The notes under the pieces: generated by a model
Database searches by the model: none
Told to the model about the DNA's origin: nothing
The model's input: only the letters and a program-made list of their open reading frames with translations
Position numbers and translations under genes: made by a program
Assembly: GCF_000708675.1 (NCBI RefSeq)
Contig: NZ_JELR01000002.1
Location: forward strand, 1,380,228-1,444,227
Direction of reading: 5' to 3'
DNA length: 64,000 nucleotides
DNA from: Microbulbifer sp. HZ11
Lineage (GTDB): Bacteria > Pseudomonadota > Gammaproteobacteria > Pseudomonadales > Cellvibrionaceae
Part shown: positions 9,309-18,631 of the stretch, one piece after another
Layout of the letters: each line of letters opens with the position of its first letter
Numbering within the stretch: the first letter of the stretch is position 1

Positions 9309-9617
9309 TACTGTGCCCCCCACCGTCATACAAAATTTTCTGTCGTGCCATATGTATGACGTACAGCGGTTGGCTACCCGACCCGAGGCCACACCATCAC
9401 ACCTCATGTAATTCCAACGCACCAGTGCCCGGGCCCGGATAAAGGACCTGCAGTTACTGCACTTTCCCCCACTGAATTCCGCAGGATCTCGCTGCCAGCA
9501 TGTGGACTTCAATAATCATGCCTCTGCTCGCCGGGCAGAATATCGCTGTGTATTTGTACTAAAACTGGTGTAACCCTACGGGGGCACTCTACAGCGGCAT
9601 TTCACCTGGAAGACTCG
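9309..9617. other. Intergenic spacer between divergent genes
   Basis: A 309-base region between the Sel1/TonB_C gene and the M20 hydrolase. It should hold both promoters, but I see no clear promoter hexamers, operator, RNA gene or repeat in it. Confidence 0.4.
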
Positions 9618-10877
9618 ATGAACGACTACCGCCAACTGCGTATCAACGGCCAGCGCCTGTGGGACTCCCTGATGGAGATGGCGGAGATCGGCGCCACACA
9701 GAAAGGCGGCTGCAACCGCCAGGCCCTTACCGACCTCGACAAGCAGGGCCGTGACCTGTTTGTGAAGTGGTGCGAAGATGCCGGCTGCAGTGTCACCGTC
9801 GATGAAATGGGCAATATCTTCGCCCAGCGTCCCGGTACTGGTTGTAAAAACGGGCCGGATCTGCCACCGGTCCTCACCGGCTCCCACCTCGACACCCAAC
9901 CCACCGGCGGCAAGTTCGACGGTGTTTACGGCGTACTGTCCGGCCTCGAAGTCATCCGCGCTCTCAACGACGCTGGCGTGGAAACCGAAGCCCCGGTGGA
10001 AGTCGCCGTGTGGACCAACGAAGAAGGCGCGCGCTTTTCCCCCGCCATGATCGGCTCCGGCGTCTGGGCCGGCGAATTCGACCTCGACTATGCCTACGCC
10101 CGCCAGGACAAGGAAGGCAAAACCTTCGGCGCAGAACTGGAACGCATCGGCTACAAAGGCCAGGCCCCCGCCAAACCGCGCCCGCTCGCCGCCGCGTTTG
10201 AAGTCCACATCGAACAGGGCCCCATTCTCGAGGCCGAAGAAAAAACCATCGGCGTATTGAGCGGCGTTCAGGGCATGAACTGGTACGACCTCACCCTCAT
10301 CGGCCAACCCTGCCACGCCGGCCCCAGCCCCATGGAAGGCCGCCGCGACCCGTTTATGGGCCTGCACCGCATCCTCGACCAGCTCTACAAACTCGCCGAA
10401 GAACACGCCCCCTGGGCAAGAGCCACCTTCGGTGACATCCGCGTCGAACCCGGCAGCCGCAACACCGTCCCGGAAAAACTCGTCCTCGCCGTAGACCTGC
10501 GCCACCCGGACCAGAAAACCCTCGACGCCATGGACCAGCGCTTCCGCGAAATCGCCGCCAGCGTCGCCGAGGAAACCGGCCTCGAGCACGAAATCCGCGA
10601 AGAATGGCGCTCCCCCGCCGTCGCCTTCGATACAAAGTGCGTCGAAGCCGTACGCAGCGCCGTCGCTGACCTCGGCTACAGCAACAAAGAAATGGTCTCC
10701 GGCGCCGGCCACGACTCCGTGTATATCTCCCGCGTCGCGCCCACCAGCATGATCTTCGTACCCTGCGAAAAAGGCCTGAGTCATAACGAAGCGGAAAATG
10801 CGGAACCGAAAGATCTGGAGGCGGGGGCGAATGTGCTGCTGCACGCGATGCTGAAGATGGCAAACAACGCGACCTAA
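9618..10877 (+). CDS. M20-family Zn-dependent hydrolase (N-carbamoyl-amino-acid hydrolase / allantoate amidohydrolase type)
   Basis: A 419-residue cytosolic binuclear-metal amidase. Metal-binding signatures in order: H90 in TGSHLDTQPTGGKFDG with D101, the E135-E136 pair in WTNEEGARFSPAMIGSG, H197 in EVHIEQGPILE, and the C-terminal GAGHDSVY and GLSHNEAEN segments. These define the hydantoinase/carbamoylase subgroup of M20, which releases CO2 and ammonia from ureido groups. Substrate cannot be read from sequence. It is 215 bases upstream of an arginine-deiminase-like gene on the same strand, suggesting a guanidino-to-ureido-to-amine route (inference). Confidence 0.9.
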   Translation: MNDYRQLRINGQRLWDSLMEMAEIGATQKGGCNRQALTDLDKQGRDLFVKWCEDAGCSVTVDEMGNIFAQRPGTGCKNGPDLPPVLTGSHLDTQPTGGKFDGVYGVLSGLEVIRALNDAGVETEAPVEVAVWTNEEGARFSPAMIGSGVWAGEFDLDYAYARQDKEGKTFGAELERIGYKGQAPAKPRPLAAAFEVHIEQGPILEAEEKTIGVLSGVQGMNWYDLTLIGQPCHAGPSPMEGRRDPFMGLHRILDQLYKLAEEHAPWARATFGDIRVEPGSRNTVPEKLVLAVDLRHPDQKTLDAMDQRFREIAASVAEETGLEHEIREEWRSPAVAFDTKCVEAVRSAVADLGYSNKEMVSGAGHDSVYISRVAPTSMIFVPCEKGLSHNEAENAEPKDLEAGANVLLHAMLKMANNAT

Positions 10878-10914
10878 ACAACTTTCTTACAGCGTAAATA
10901 AATTCAACGCGAAG

Positions 10915-11037
10915 CTCCTGATGCCGAGGGCCATTCGCGAGACCTTCTAAAACAGGGATGTTTTAGAAGAGCCCCCAGGGATGGGTTGGGGGGGGACGCC
11001 TAGTCCGTGTCTCGCGAATGGCCCCCGGTAGCAGGAG
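10915..11037 (+). repeat. Twin-hairpin intergenic repeat, copy A
   Basis: Closing stem: 16 bases at 10928-10943 pair perfectly with 11009-11024, extended by CTCCTG (10915) with CAGGAG (11032). Hairpin 1 is CTTCTAAAAC-AGGGAT-GTTTTAGAAG (10944-10969), a perfect 10-bp stem with an AGGGAT hexaloop. Hairpin 2 is CCC-AGGGAT-GGG (10974-10985). A G-rich stretch replaces the linker seen in other copies. It lies between two co-directional genes and would be transcribed in the loop-presenting sense. Confidence 0.85.
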
Positions 11038-11092
11038 CGCCACGGAGCCGAAACAGAGCTCCCCAAAACCACTGAAATCGCCGAGAACCGAA

Positions 11093-12004
11093 ATGACAGA
11101 ATTTACTTACAAACACCGCAACGACAACGGCGATACTGCGCCGCTGAAAAACTGGGGCATCGATTCCGAATACGGCGTGCTCACCGACCTCCTCGTCGGC
11201 CCCATCGACAACTACACCTGGCAGATGGGCAACGCCGCCAGCCGCCGCTCCGTGCGTCTCGGCCGCCAGTTCGACGCCGCCGTCGCCAAACAGCAGCATC
11301 GGGAAATGCTCGACGCCTACAAACAGGCCGGGGTAAACACCCACCTGCTGCCCGCCGACAGCAACCTCCCCTACCAGCTCTACGCCCGCGACAGCAGCGT
11401 CATGACCCCCTGGGGGCCCATCGTCACCCAGATGTACTCCCCCTGGCGCCGCGGCGAATGGGTCGACGTGGTCAAAACCTACCAGAAGCTGGATATCCCG
11501 ATTTACGACATCATCACCGCCGGCAGCTTAGAGGGCGGCGACTTTATGGTGCTCGAACCCGGCGTCATCCTGTGCGGCTATAGCGGCGAGCGCACCTCAC
11601 CGCAGGGCTTCAACCAGATGAAAAGCTGGATCGAAAAGGAAGGCTGGGAAGTAAAAGGCTACGAATTCGACCCCTACTTCCTGCATATCGATGTGCTGGT
11701 AGCGGCGCTCGCGGAAAAACTCGTGGCGGTGTGCGTGGATGCGGTGGAGCCGGAACTGGTGCAGTGGTTCAAATCCCGCAACTTCGAAATTATCGACATC
11801 TCCTACCCACAGGTGATGGAGCTCGGCGTCAACGTGGTGGCGCTGGGCAACGACCGTGTGATGCTGCCATCCGACAACATCGAACTGAAAGAAAAGTGCC
11901 GCGCCCACGGTTTAGAGGTGATCGACCCGGATATCTCCATGATCACCGCCGGTGGTGGCGGCGTGCACTGCATGTGCCAGCCGCTCGCGCGCAAACCGGG
12001 TTAA
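11093..12004 (+). CDS. Arginine-deiminase/amidinotransferase-superfamily enzyme
   Basis: A 303-residue member of the guanidino-group-modifying superfamily. The catalytic set is visible: ARD (98-100), LEGGD (146-150), H198-x-D200 in FLHIDVL, and the nucleophile C293 in GGGGVHCMCQP. This pattern fits deiminases or amidinotransferases acting on arginine-like substrates; the sequence near C293 is closest to arginine deiminase, although the protein is shorter than classical ArcA (about 410). Start ATG 11093 is preceded only by a weak GAGAA. Repeat copy A forms its leader. The neighbouring carbamoylase and ArgP/ArgO genes point to basic amino acid metabolism. The substrate is not determined. Confidence 0.87.
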   Translation: MTEFTYKHRNDNGDTAPLKNWGIDSEYGVLTDLLVGPIDNYTWQMGNAASRRSVRLGRQFDAAVAKQQHREMLDAYKQAGVNTHLLPADSNLPYQLYARDSSVMTPWGPIVTQMYSPWRRGEWVDVVKTYQKLDIPIYDIITAGSLEGGDFMVLEPGVILCGYSGERTSPQGFNQMKSWIEKEGWEVKGYEFDPYFLHIDVLVAALAEKLVAVCVDAVEPELVQWFKSRNFEIIDISYPQVMELGVNVVALGNDRVMLPSDNIELKEKCRAHGLEVIDPDISMITAGGGGVHCMCQPLARKPG

Positions 12005-12017
12005 GGCCGAAGATCGG

Positions 12018-12917
12018 CTAGCCGTCCCCGGCTATCAGCAGCTTACCGGCGGTGCGCAACAGCTCGCCGGTGAGTGCCTCCAACAACTCCCCGCCTGTAC
12101 GCCAATGATGCCAGTAGAGCGGCACATCAATGGGCCGATAGGGTAACAGTTCTACCAGCTCACCCCGCGCCAGCGCGTCCTGCGCCTGCAACTCCGGCAC
12201 CAGCCCCCAGCCGAGACCATTGGCCACCAGCTGCACAAACCCCTCGGAAGACGGGCACAGGTGATAGGGAAAACTCCCGCTAAAACCCAGGGATTCCAGG
12301 AAACGGTGCTGCAGGGAATCATCCGGCCCGAATACCACCGCCGGGGATTTTGACAGCGTGAAGGTATCGACCCCATCTGGAAAATATCGACCCAGGTATG
12401 CCGGGCTCGCCAGCGCGCGATAGCGCATGGCGCCAAGGGCAATACTGCGCGCCCCTGACACCGCCTTCTCCGCACCGCACACGCACGCAGCCACATCGCC
12501 GGTGCGCATGCGCTTGAGCCCCACCTCCTGGTCCTCCACCACCAGATCCAGCACCAGATTGCGCGCGCTACAAAAATCCGCAATCGCCGGCCCCCACCAG
12601 GTCGCCAGACTGTCGGCATTGATGGCAATTCTCAGTCTTTCCGGGCCCGACCCCGCCTCCATCAACGCGGGAATCTGCCCCTGAATATCCCGCTCCAGCA
12701 GGCGCACCTGTTGCACATGGTTCAGCAGGCGGCGTCCCACTTCCGTGGGTTTCGGCGGTGACCCGCGCAGCAGTACCGGCTGGCCGACGCGCGCCTCCAG
12801 CAATTTGATCCGCTGGGAAACCGCAGACTGCGACAGCCCCAGGGCCAGCGCCGCCCGCTCAAAGCCCGCCTGCTCTACCACCGCCGCGAGTGCGGCCAGC
12901 AACTTGTAATCGAACAT
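12018..12917 (-). CDS. argP: LysR-family regulator ArgP
   Basis: A 299-residue LysR-type regulator with an N-terminal winged helix (LLAALAAVVEQAGFERAALALGLSQSAVSQRI, shown here in part: helix-turn-helix about residues 18-37) and a C-terminal effector domain. The length and N-terminus FDYKLLAALAAVVEQ match ArgP/IciA, which senses lysine and arginine and activates the exporter argO. The divergent next gene is an ArgO/LysE exporter, exactly the expected target. It converges with the deiminase gene, ending 14 bases after it. Confidence 0.92.
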   Translation of the reverse strand: MFDYKLLAALAAVVEQAGFERAALALGLSQSAVSQRIKLLEARVGQPVLLRGSPPKPTEVGRRLLNHVQQVRLLERDIQGQIPALMEAGSGPERLRIAINADSLATWWGPAIADFCSARNLVLDLVVEDQEVGLKRMRTGDVAACVCGAEKAVSGARSIALGAMRYRALASPAYLGRYFPDGVDTFTLSKSPAVVFGPDDSLQHRFLESLGFSGSFPYHLCPSSEGFVQLVANGLGWGLVPELQAQDALARGELVELLPYRPIDVPLYWHHWRTGGELLEALTGELLRTAGKLLIAGDG

Positions 12918-13016
12918 ATCAGTTTTACTAATGTAGGATTAGGAAATGTTGTTTTTCTTATACCAGAGGTCGAGCCAAACTGGCCACCGAATTGACTTAG
13001 CGGGTAGAGAAACACG
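12918..13016. promoter_or_regulatory. Divergent argP-argO control region
   Basis: The 99-base spacer between the two start codons must hold both promoters and the ArgP operator. It is locally AT-rich (around 12925-12965) compared with flanking genes. No exact operator was assigned. Confidence 0.55.
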
Positions 13017-13619
13017 ATGTTCCACAGCTATTTGAACGGCCTGATGCTCGGCGCGGGCCTGATCATTGCCATTGGCGCGCAGAATGCATTTCTGCTCGCG
13101 CAGGGAGTGCGGCGTGAGTACCACTTTCAGGTCGCGGCAGTCTGTGCGCTCTGCGATGCGGTACTGGTCTGTGCCGGGGTATTTGGGCTGGCGGTACTGC
13201 TGGCGGAAAGCCCTCTGTTGCTCAGTGTTGCCCGCTGGGGTGGTGCCGCCTTTCTCGGCTGGTACGGCGTCCGGGCACTGCGCCGCGCGCTGCGCCCGGC
13301 GGGGCTGGAAAACGGCAAGGAAGAAAGAGCCCGGTCACTGGCCAGCGTAATGATGATGACGCTGGCGGTGACCCTGCTCAACCCCCATGTCTATCTGGAT
13401 ACGGTGCTTTTGATCGGATCACTCGGCGCGCAGCAAACCGAACCCGGTGCCTATGCCCTGGGCGCAGTCAGCGCCTCCATCACCTGGTTTTTTGGCCTGG
13501 CGATTGGTGCCGCCTGGCTCTCACCCTGGCTCGCTCGCCCGACCGTATGGCGGTTTATCGACCTGGGGATTGCGGTCATGATGCTGACCATTGCCGCGGG
13601 GCTGGTATTAAAGCCGTAA
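13017..13619 (+). CDS. argO: LysE/ArgO-family basic amino acid exporter
   Basis: A 200-residue inner-membrane exporter with about six membrane helices. The N-terminus LNGLMLGAGLIIAIGAQNAF contains the GAQNAF signature of the LysE/ArgO family, and the LLNPHVYLDTVLLIGS block is also family-typical. It would export arginine and/or lysine when intracellular levels are high, under control of the divergent argP. The start at 13017 gives a complete first helix. Confidence 0.93.
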   Translation: MFHSYLNGLMLGAGLIIAIGAQNAFLLAQGVRREYHFQVAAVCALCDAVLVCAGVFGLAVLLAESPLLLSVARWGGAAFLGWYGVRALRRALRPAGLENGKEERARSLASVMMMTLAVTLLNPHVYLDTVLLIGSLGAQQTEPGAYALGAVSASITWFFGLAIGAAWLSPWLARPTVWRFIDLGIAVMMLTIAAGLVLKP

Positions 13620-13668
13620 GCCGCCATGCACCCACCTTTGGAATCGAAATTTTGATTTCCCTCCTCCG

Positions 13669-14070
13669 TTATTTGCCCTGCGCTCTGAGCCATCCCGACC
13701 CGGCGATACCACCTGCCGCACAGGCCAGAATAATCACCAGCGGCGTCATCGTACCCAGGGCCAGCGCGCCGATGCCCAGGCCGCGCATCGGCAGCAATAC
13801 CAACAACAGAATCCCCGCGGGAATCAGCGAAAGCAGAAAGCCGCGGGTAATCCAGCTCTTGCGCCAGGGCAGCAGGAAAATCAGACCGCAGATACCGCCC
13901 CATACCACCCGCTGATAAATGTAGGCATTAGAAAGGTGCGGCGCGATATCGACCGACAGCGCGCGGGTAATACCGTAATGGCCAAGCGCCCACAGGCCGA
14001 GCGCATAGCCCAGCCCGGCGATGCCGCCGGCGGCAAAACAGATGGAAAGATTTTTTATAAATTCGCGCAT
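13669..14070 (-). CDS. Small uncharacterised membrane protein
   Basis: A 133-residue hydrophobic protein with about four predicted membrane segments (near residues 9-28, 50-68, 75-94 and 100-125) and Gly-rich helices such as AAGGIAGLGYALG. I recognise no family. Start chosen at ATG 14070 because GGGGG lies about seven bases upstream; an ATG two codons earlier abuts that motif. It converges with argO and lies downstream of nothing obvious on its strand. Confidence 0.7.
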   Translation of the reverse strand: MREFIKNLSICFAAGGIAGLGYALGLWALGHYGITRALSVDIAPHLSNAYIYQRVVWGGICGLIFLLPWRKSWITRGFLLSLIPAGILLLVLLPMRGLGIGALALGTMTPLVIILACAAGGIAGSGWLRAQGK

Positions 14071-14172
14071 AAACATCCCCCGATTTTTCGCGCCCCGTCA
14101 GGAAATTTCCTGACGGGGGAATGGGGAAAGTATGCCAGAACTTACAGAAAAGACCGCTAACGGGTTTGAATA

Positions 14173-15303
14173 TCAGGCGGGGCGTTTGCTGGGGCCGTAG
14201 AGTTCTTCCAGCATGCTGTCGATACGGGTGGCCAGTGCGTCCTGGCTTTCGTCCAGCAGGATTACGTGGCCCATCTTGCGGCCCGGGCGCAGCTCCTTAC
14301 CGTAGGACCAGACACCTTCATTCTGCAGCGCGGGCTTTTTGTCCACACCCAGCATATTGATCATGACAGCCGGGCGCTCTGCCGTGGTATCACCTAGTTC
14401 CATACCGAGAATCGCGCGCACATGGTTGGCGAACTGGCTGGTTTTGGCACCGGCCAAAGTCCAGTGTCCGCTATTGTGTACCCGCGGCGCCAGCTCGTTG
14501 ATCAGCAGACCGTCGTCGGTGACGAAGCACTCCATCGCCAGTACGCCCACGTAATCCCAGGCGTTCATCAGAGTGGAGAGATATTCTTCCGCGGTGGTCT
14601 GCAGCTTCTCATCCACATGGGGCGCCGGCGCGGTGGAAACCAGCAGGGTGCCGTTGTAGTGATCGTTCTCTGCGAGCGGATAGGTCACCACCTTGCCGTC
14701 CGCGGTGCGCGCGCCAATTAAAGACACTTCGCGGGAGAAGTTGATGCCCTTCTCTACCACGTATTCCTGTTCCGGCACCTGGTCGGCGATGGCCGCCAGA
14801 TCTTCGTCGCTGTTCACACGCCACTGGTTTTTGCCGTCGTAGCCGTTCTCACAGCTTTTGATAAACGACGGATAACCCAGCTCTTTTACCGCCGCACAAA
14901 TATCATCGTAATTGTTGGCGGGGCGGAAAGGTGCCACCGGCAGGCCGGCGTCGGTAATCGCGGTTTTCTCGCGCACGCGGTGCTGGGTTTTTTCAAACGC
15001 ATCCGGGCGCGGGTACACCGGGCAGAATTTTTCCAGCGCGCGCAGCAGGCCGGCATCGACGCCCTCACGTTCGGCGGTGATGACTTCCGGGCTGCCCATG
15101 GCTTTGTACAGCACTTCGATATCCGCGCTGTTCTCCGCATTCACCGCCCCAGGATTAACAATGGTGCCGAGCCCTTCCACACAGGTAGTGTTCTCACCAC
15201 CTTCGGCGAGAAAACTGAACTCGATACCCAGCGGGCGGGCCTCCTGGGCCATCATCTGCGCCAGCTGGCCACAACCGACAATACCTACACGTCTGGCTGT
15301 CAT
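14173..15303 (-). CDS. purK: 5-(carboxyamino)imidazole ribonucleotide synthase
   Basis: A 376-residue ATP-grasp enzyme of de novo purine synthesis that carboxylates AIR with bicarbonate to N5-CAIR. The N-terminus RRVGIVGCGQLAQMMAQEA is the PurK dinucleotide-like fold, and the ATP-grasp core includes EQEYVVEKGINFSREVSLI and ECFVTDDGLLINELAPRVHN SGH-type residues (split here for length). It is 55 bases downstream of purE on the same strand, giving the usual purEK operon. Confidence 0.96.
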   Translation of the reverse strand: MTARRVGIVGCGQLAQMMAQEARPLGIEFSFLAEGGENTTCVEGLGTIVNPGAVNAENSADIEVLYKAMGSPEVITAEREGVDAGLLRALEKFCPVYPRPDAFEKTQHRVREKTAITDAGLPVAPFRPANNYDDICAAVKELGYPSFIKSCENGYDGKNQWRVNSDEDLAAIADQVPEQEYVVEKGINFSREVSLIGARTADGKVVTYPLAENDHYNGTLLVSTAPAPHVDEKLQTTAEEYLSTLMNAWDYVGVLAMECFVTDDGLLINELAPRVHNSGHWTLAGAKTSQFANHVRAILGMELGDTTAERPAVMINMLGVDKKPALQNEGVWSYGKELRPGRKMGHVILLDESQDALATRIDSMLEELYGPSKRPA

Positions 15304-15358
15304 TTCCGCTACACCTCGTACTCGTTCAGTAATCGCTAACAGGTTGAATCAACGTCGC

Positions 15359-15859
15359 TTATTCGACTTCAAAAGGAACGCCGGCGCTCTGCTGTTCGCG
15401 CCACTGAATAAGACGCTTCTGCAGTTCCGGATCGGTCAGAGACAGCATCTGCGCAGCCATCAGGCCCGCATTGAAAGCACCGGAGGCACCCACGGCCTGG
15501 GTGGCTACCGCCACGCCCTTGGGCATCTGTACGATGGAAAGCAGGCTGTCCATGCCGGTCATGAATTTGCTCGCCACCGGCACGCCGATCACCGGCAGCG
15601 GGGTCATCGCGGCAATCATGCCCGGCAAATGCGCGGAGCCGCCGGCGCCGGCGATGATCACCTGGGTGCCGCGCTCGTGAGCGGTGGTGGCGAACTCCAC
15701 CATGCGCTGTGGGGTGCGGTGGGCAGAGACCACGGCAGTGGCAAAGGGCACGCCCAGATCGGTCAGGGGCTTGGTCGCCATTTCCATGGTCGGCCAGTCG
15801 GACTGGGAGCCCATTACGATGGTGACTTTTTCAAACGGAAGCTGATTCACTTGCTGCAC
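15359..15859 (-). CDS. purE: N5-carboxyaminoimidazole ribonucleotide mutase
   Basis: A class I PurE of about 163-166 residues that moves the carboxyl group of N5-CAIR to give CAIR. The signature [10 protein letters not shown] and the downstream SAHRTPQRM and [10 protein letters not shown] segments are diagnostic. The start is uncertain: GTG at 15859 lies only one base after a GGAG motif, whereas GTG at 15850 has a ten-base spacing. Followed by purK in the same direction. Confidence 0.95.
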   Translation of the reverse strand: MQQVNQLPFEKVTIVMGSQSDWPTMEMATKPLTDLGVPFATAVVSAHRTPQRMVEFATTAHERGTQVIIAGAGGSAHLPGMIAAMTPLPVIGVPVASKFMTGMDSLLSIVQMPKGVAVATQAVGASGAFNAGLMAAQMLSLTDPELQKRLIQWREQQSAGVPFEVE

Positions 15860-16203
15860 ACTCCAGGGTTATACGGGCCAGGGTTGAGCGAGCTGAGGGA
15901 AGGAATACCCGGCAGTGGCTCGTCAACACACTGGTTTCGGTCCCGAGCCGCCCAAAAAGCGACCGACCGCCCCAAATTAAGGGGCGTGAGGATACCAAAA
16001 CTCAGCGAGAAAGCACGCAGTACGGGGCTTTCCGCCGGTTTTCGTGGGCATTTAGTGGAGGCCGGCGGCCCTGTCCGCAGGATCTGCATGCTGCTGAGTG
16101 GGATTCGCGCGGCTTTTGCCACCCCAACGATAGTGTGGCGGCATGGTCACGACACCTGGAGTGCGCCCCCGGACAGGGCAAACCGAAGAAAAGGGATTCT
16201 GGG
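15860..16203. other. Intergenic spacer between aroE and purE
   Basis: A 344-base region. It contains one compact hairpin, CGCCCC-AAATTAA-GGGGCG (15968-15986), in the presumed purE leader; no T-run follows on either strand. A short open frame crosses it but has no recognisable product or start signal. No promoter was assigned. Confidence 0.45.
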
Positions 16204-17028
16204 TCAGGGCTTGGCCTTTAGCTGCTCCCGCAACATGGCCAGTACCGGCTCTACCGATGGACGCACTCCCCGCCACAGGGCAAACGCCTCCGCCGCCTGA
16301 CCAACCAGCATTCCCAGGCCGTCCGACACCTCAGCACCGTGGCCCACGGCCCAGTGCATAAACGGTGTCGGTTGAGCGCCGTATACCATGTCGTAGACGC
16401 GACAGCCTTCACCCAGTGCCCGCGGTGACAGGGGCGGCAGTTCACCAGACAGGCTCGCTGCGCTGGCGTTGATGATCAGGTCGAACCCCTCCGGCACCTC
16501 GTTCAGGCCACCAGCGGTAATGCGGCCATAACTGGCAAAGTCCTCTGCCAGTTGTTGCGCCTTGGACGCGGTGCGATTGGCGATATGCAATTGTGCGGGC
16601 CTCTCGTTCAGCAGCGGCAGCAAAGTACCGCGGGTAGCACCACCGGCACCCAGTACCAGCACTTTTTTGCCGGCAATAGCCCAGCCCAGATGATCGCGGA
16701 TATCCGAGACCAGCCCCGGCCCATCGGTATTGTCGCCAAGGAAAGTTCCGTCCGGTTGTCGCGCCAGAGTGTTCACCGCACCCGCAGTGCGCGCGCGCTC
16801 GGTCAGTTCATCGGCGTATTCAAACGCATCCAGCTTGAACGGCGCGGTGACATTCAGCCCTCTCGCGCCACTGATAAAAAATTCATCCACCACCGCCTTG
16901 AAGCCATCCACTTCTGCGAACAGCTTGCCGTATTCCAGATCCTGATTGGTTTCTTTGGCAAAGGCTGTGTGAATTACTGGCGACATCGACTGCTTGATCG
17001 GGTTACCAATGACGGCGTACTTGTCCAT
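16204..17028 (-). CDS. aroE: Shikimate dehydrogenase (NADP-dependent)
   Basis: A 274-residue enzyme of the shikimate pathway that reduces 3-dehydroshikimate. The substrate motif NPIKQSMSPVIH and the catalytic Lys motif NVTAPFK are present in the N-terminal domain, and the nucleotide-binding GAGGATRGTL lies in the Rossmann half. The start follows a GAGAAG motif. The aroE-hemF-tsaC-dprA neighbourhood is conserved in Pseudomonas-type genomes near the origin. Confidence 0.96.
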   Translation of the reverse strand: MDKYAVIGNPIKQSMSPVIHTAFAKETNQDLEYGKLFAEVDGFKAVVDEFFISGARGLNVTAPFKLDAFEYADELTERARTAGAVNTLARQPDGTFLGDNTDGPGLVSDIRDHLGWAIAGKKVLVLGAGGATRGTLLPLLNERPAQLHIANRTASKAQQLAEDFASYGRITAGGLNEVPEGFDLIINASAASLSGELPPLSPRALGEGCRVYDMVYGAQPTPFMHWAVGHGAEVSDGLGMLVGQAAEAFALWRGVRPSVEPVLAMLREQLKAKP

Positions 17029-17066
17029 GTTGTTTTACTTCTCTCAGCTTCCGTTTTTCAGTTGTT

Positions 17067-17495
17067 TTACGTTTTTAGCGCCTGCTTGATCTGGCTGGTT
17101 TCATTCACCCCGATCAAACCATCAATTTTCAGTTCGCCGTCAAAATCACACACCATATAGCGCGTAATCGCGCTGTAGATCTGCTTCGGCTTTTCACCGC
17201 TCGCATCCAGCAGCACCCAGTTGAGAGTAGCAAGACTGGTATTTTCGTTCAGCTCGATGACATCGGTAACCGCACCGACGATCTGGGTAACGCCCAGTTT
17301 CTGGTACAGGTTTAAAAGCTTTTTTACCCGGCCAATAAAGTACTCGCGGCTGAGCTGGGATTTTTTACCGTCGGAAAAATAGTAGTGGATTGGAAACCGA
17401 TAAAAATCAGCGATCTGCTCCGCGTTGCGGGCTTCGAACAGGCGACGGTATTCGAGGAACAGTTTGTTGATATCTTCGAGACGGGCCTTGTGCAT
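17067..17495 (-). CDS. SnoaL/NTF2-like small protein
   Basis: A 142-residue soluble protein. The pattern LEDINKLFLEYRRLFEARNAE, then ADFYRFP and a late beta-rich region (SLATLNWVLLDASGE, ITRYMVCDFDGELKIDGL; each given in part) resembles NTF2-like folds that hold small molecules or act as enzymes; this is a fold-level impression. Start ATG 17495 follows AAGGAA. It sits between hemF and aroE on the same strand, where many relatives have no gene, and repeat copy B separates it from hemF. Function unknown. Confidence 0.75.
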   Translation of the reverse strand: MHKARLEDINKLFLEYRRLFEARNAEQIADFYRFPIHYYFSDGKKSQLSREYFIGRVKKLLNLYQKLGVTQIVGAVTDVIELNENTSLATLNWVLLDASGEKPKQIYSAITRYMVCDFDGELKIDGLIGVNETSQIKQALKT

Positions 17496-17552
17496 GGCTA
17501 TTTCCTTCCAAGAACCAAATATTCCGTTAATTGCTACCGAGCTTGATGAGAA

Positions 17553-17666
17553 GGTGCCGATGCCGGGTGTCCCTTTGCGAGACCTTCTAAAACAGGGATG
17601 TTTTAGAAGAGCCTCCAGGGATGGGTTCACGGCGTGTCTCGCAAAGGGACACCCGGTAGCGGCACC
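17553..17666 (+). repeat. Twin-hairpin intergenic repeat, copy B
   Basis: A perfect 21-bp closing stem joins 17563-17583 and 17636-17656, extended by GGTGCCG (17553) with CGGCACC (17660). Hairpin 1 (17584-17609) is CTTCTAAAAC-AGGGAT-GTTTTAGAAG, and hairpin 2 has AGGGAT at 17617-17622 on a short CC/GG stem. The linker GGGTTCACGGCGTGTCTC follows. The loop-presenting strand is opposite to the flanking minus-strand genes. Confidence 0.88.
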
Positions 17667-17680
17667 GCCACGGAGCTAAT

Positions 17681-18631
<951 letters not shown>

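Noticed and set aside
9576..10844. A 422-codon open frame on the minus strand
   Set aside because: It lies exactly antisense to the well-motivated M20 hydrolase; GC-rich third positions keep it open, and it has no recognisable domain.
12018..12917. Calling the LysR gene an origin inhibitor (IciA)
   Set aside because: IciA is an older name for ArgP; the divergent argO supports the amino-acid role.
15847..16122. Short minus-strand frame (91 codons) in the aroE-purE gap
   Set aside because: No ribosome binding site, ordinary low-complexity composition; better seen as spacer.
14912..16300. A long plus-strand frame over purK-purE-aroE
   Set aside because: Antisense to three recognised enzymes; no product signature.
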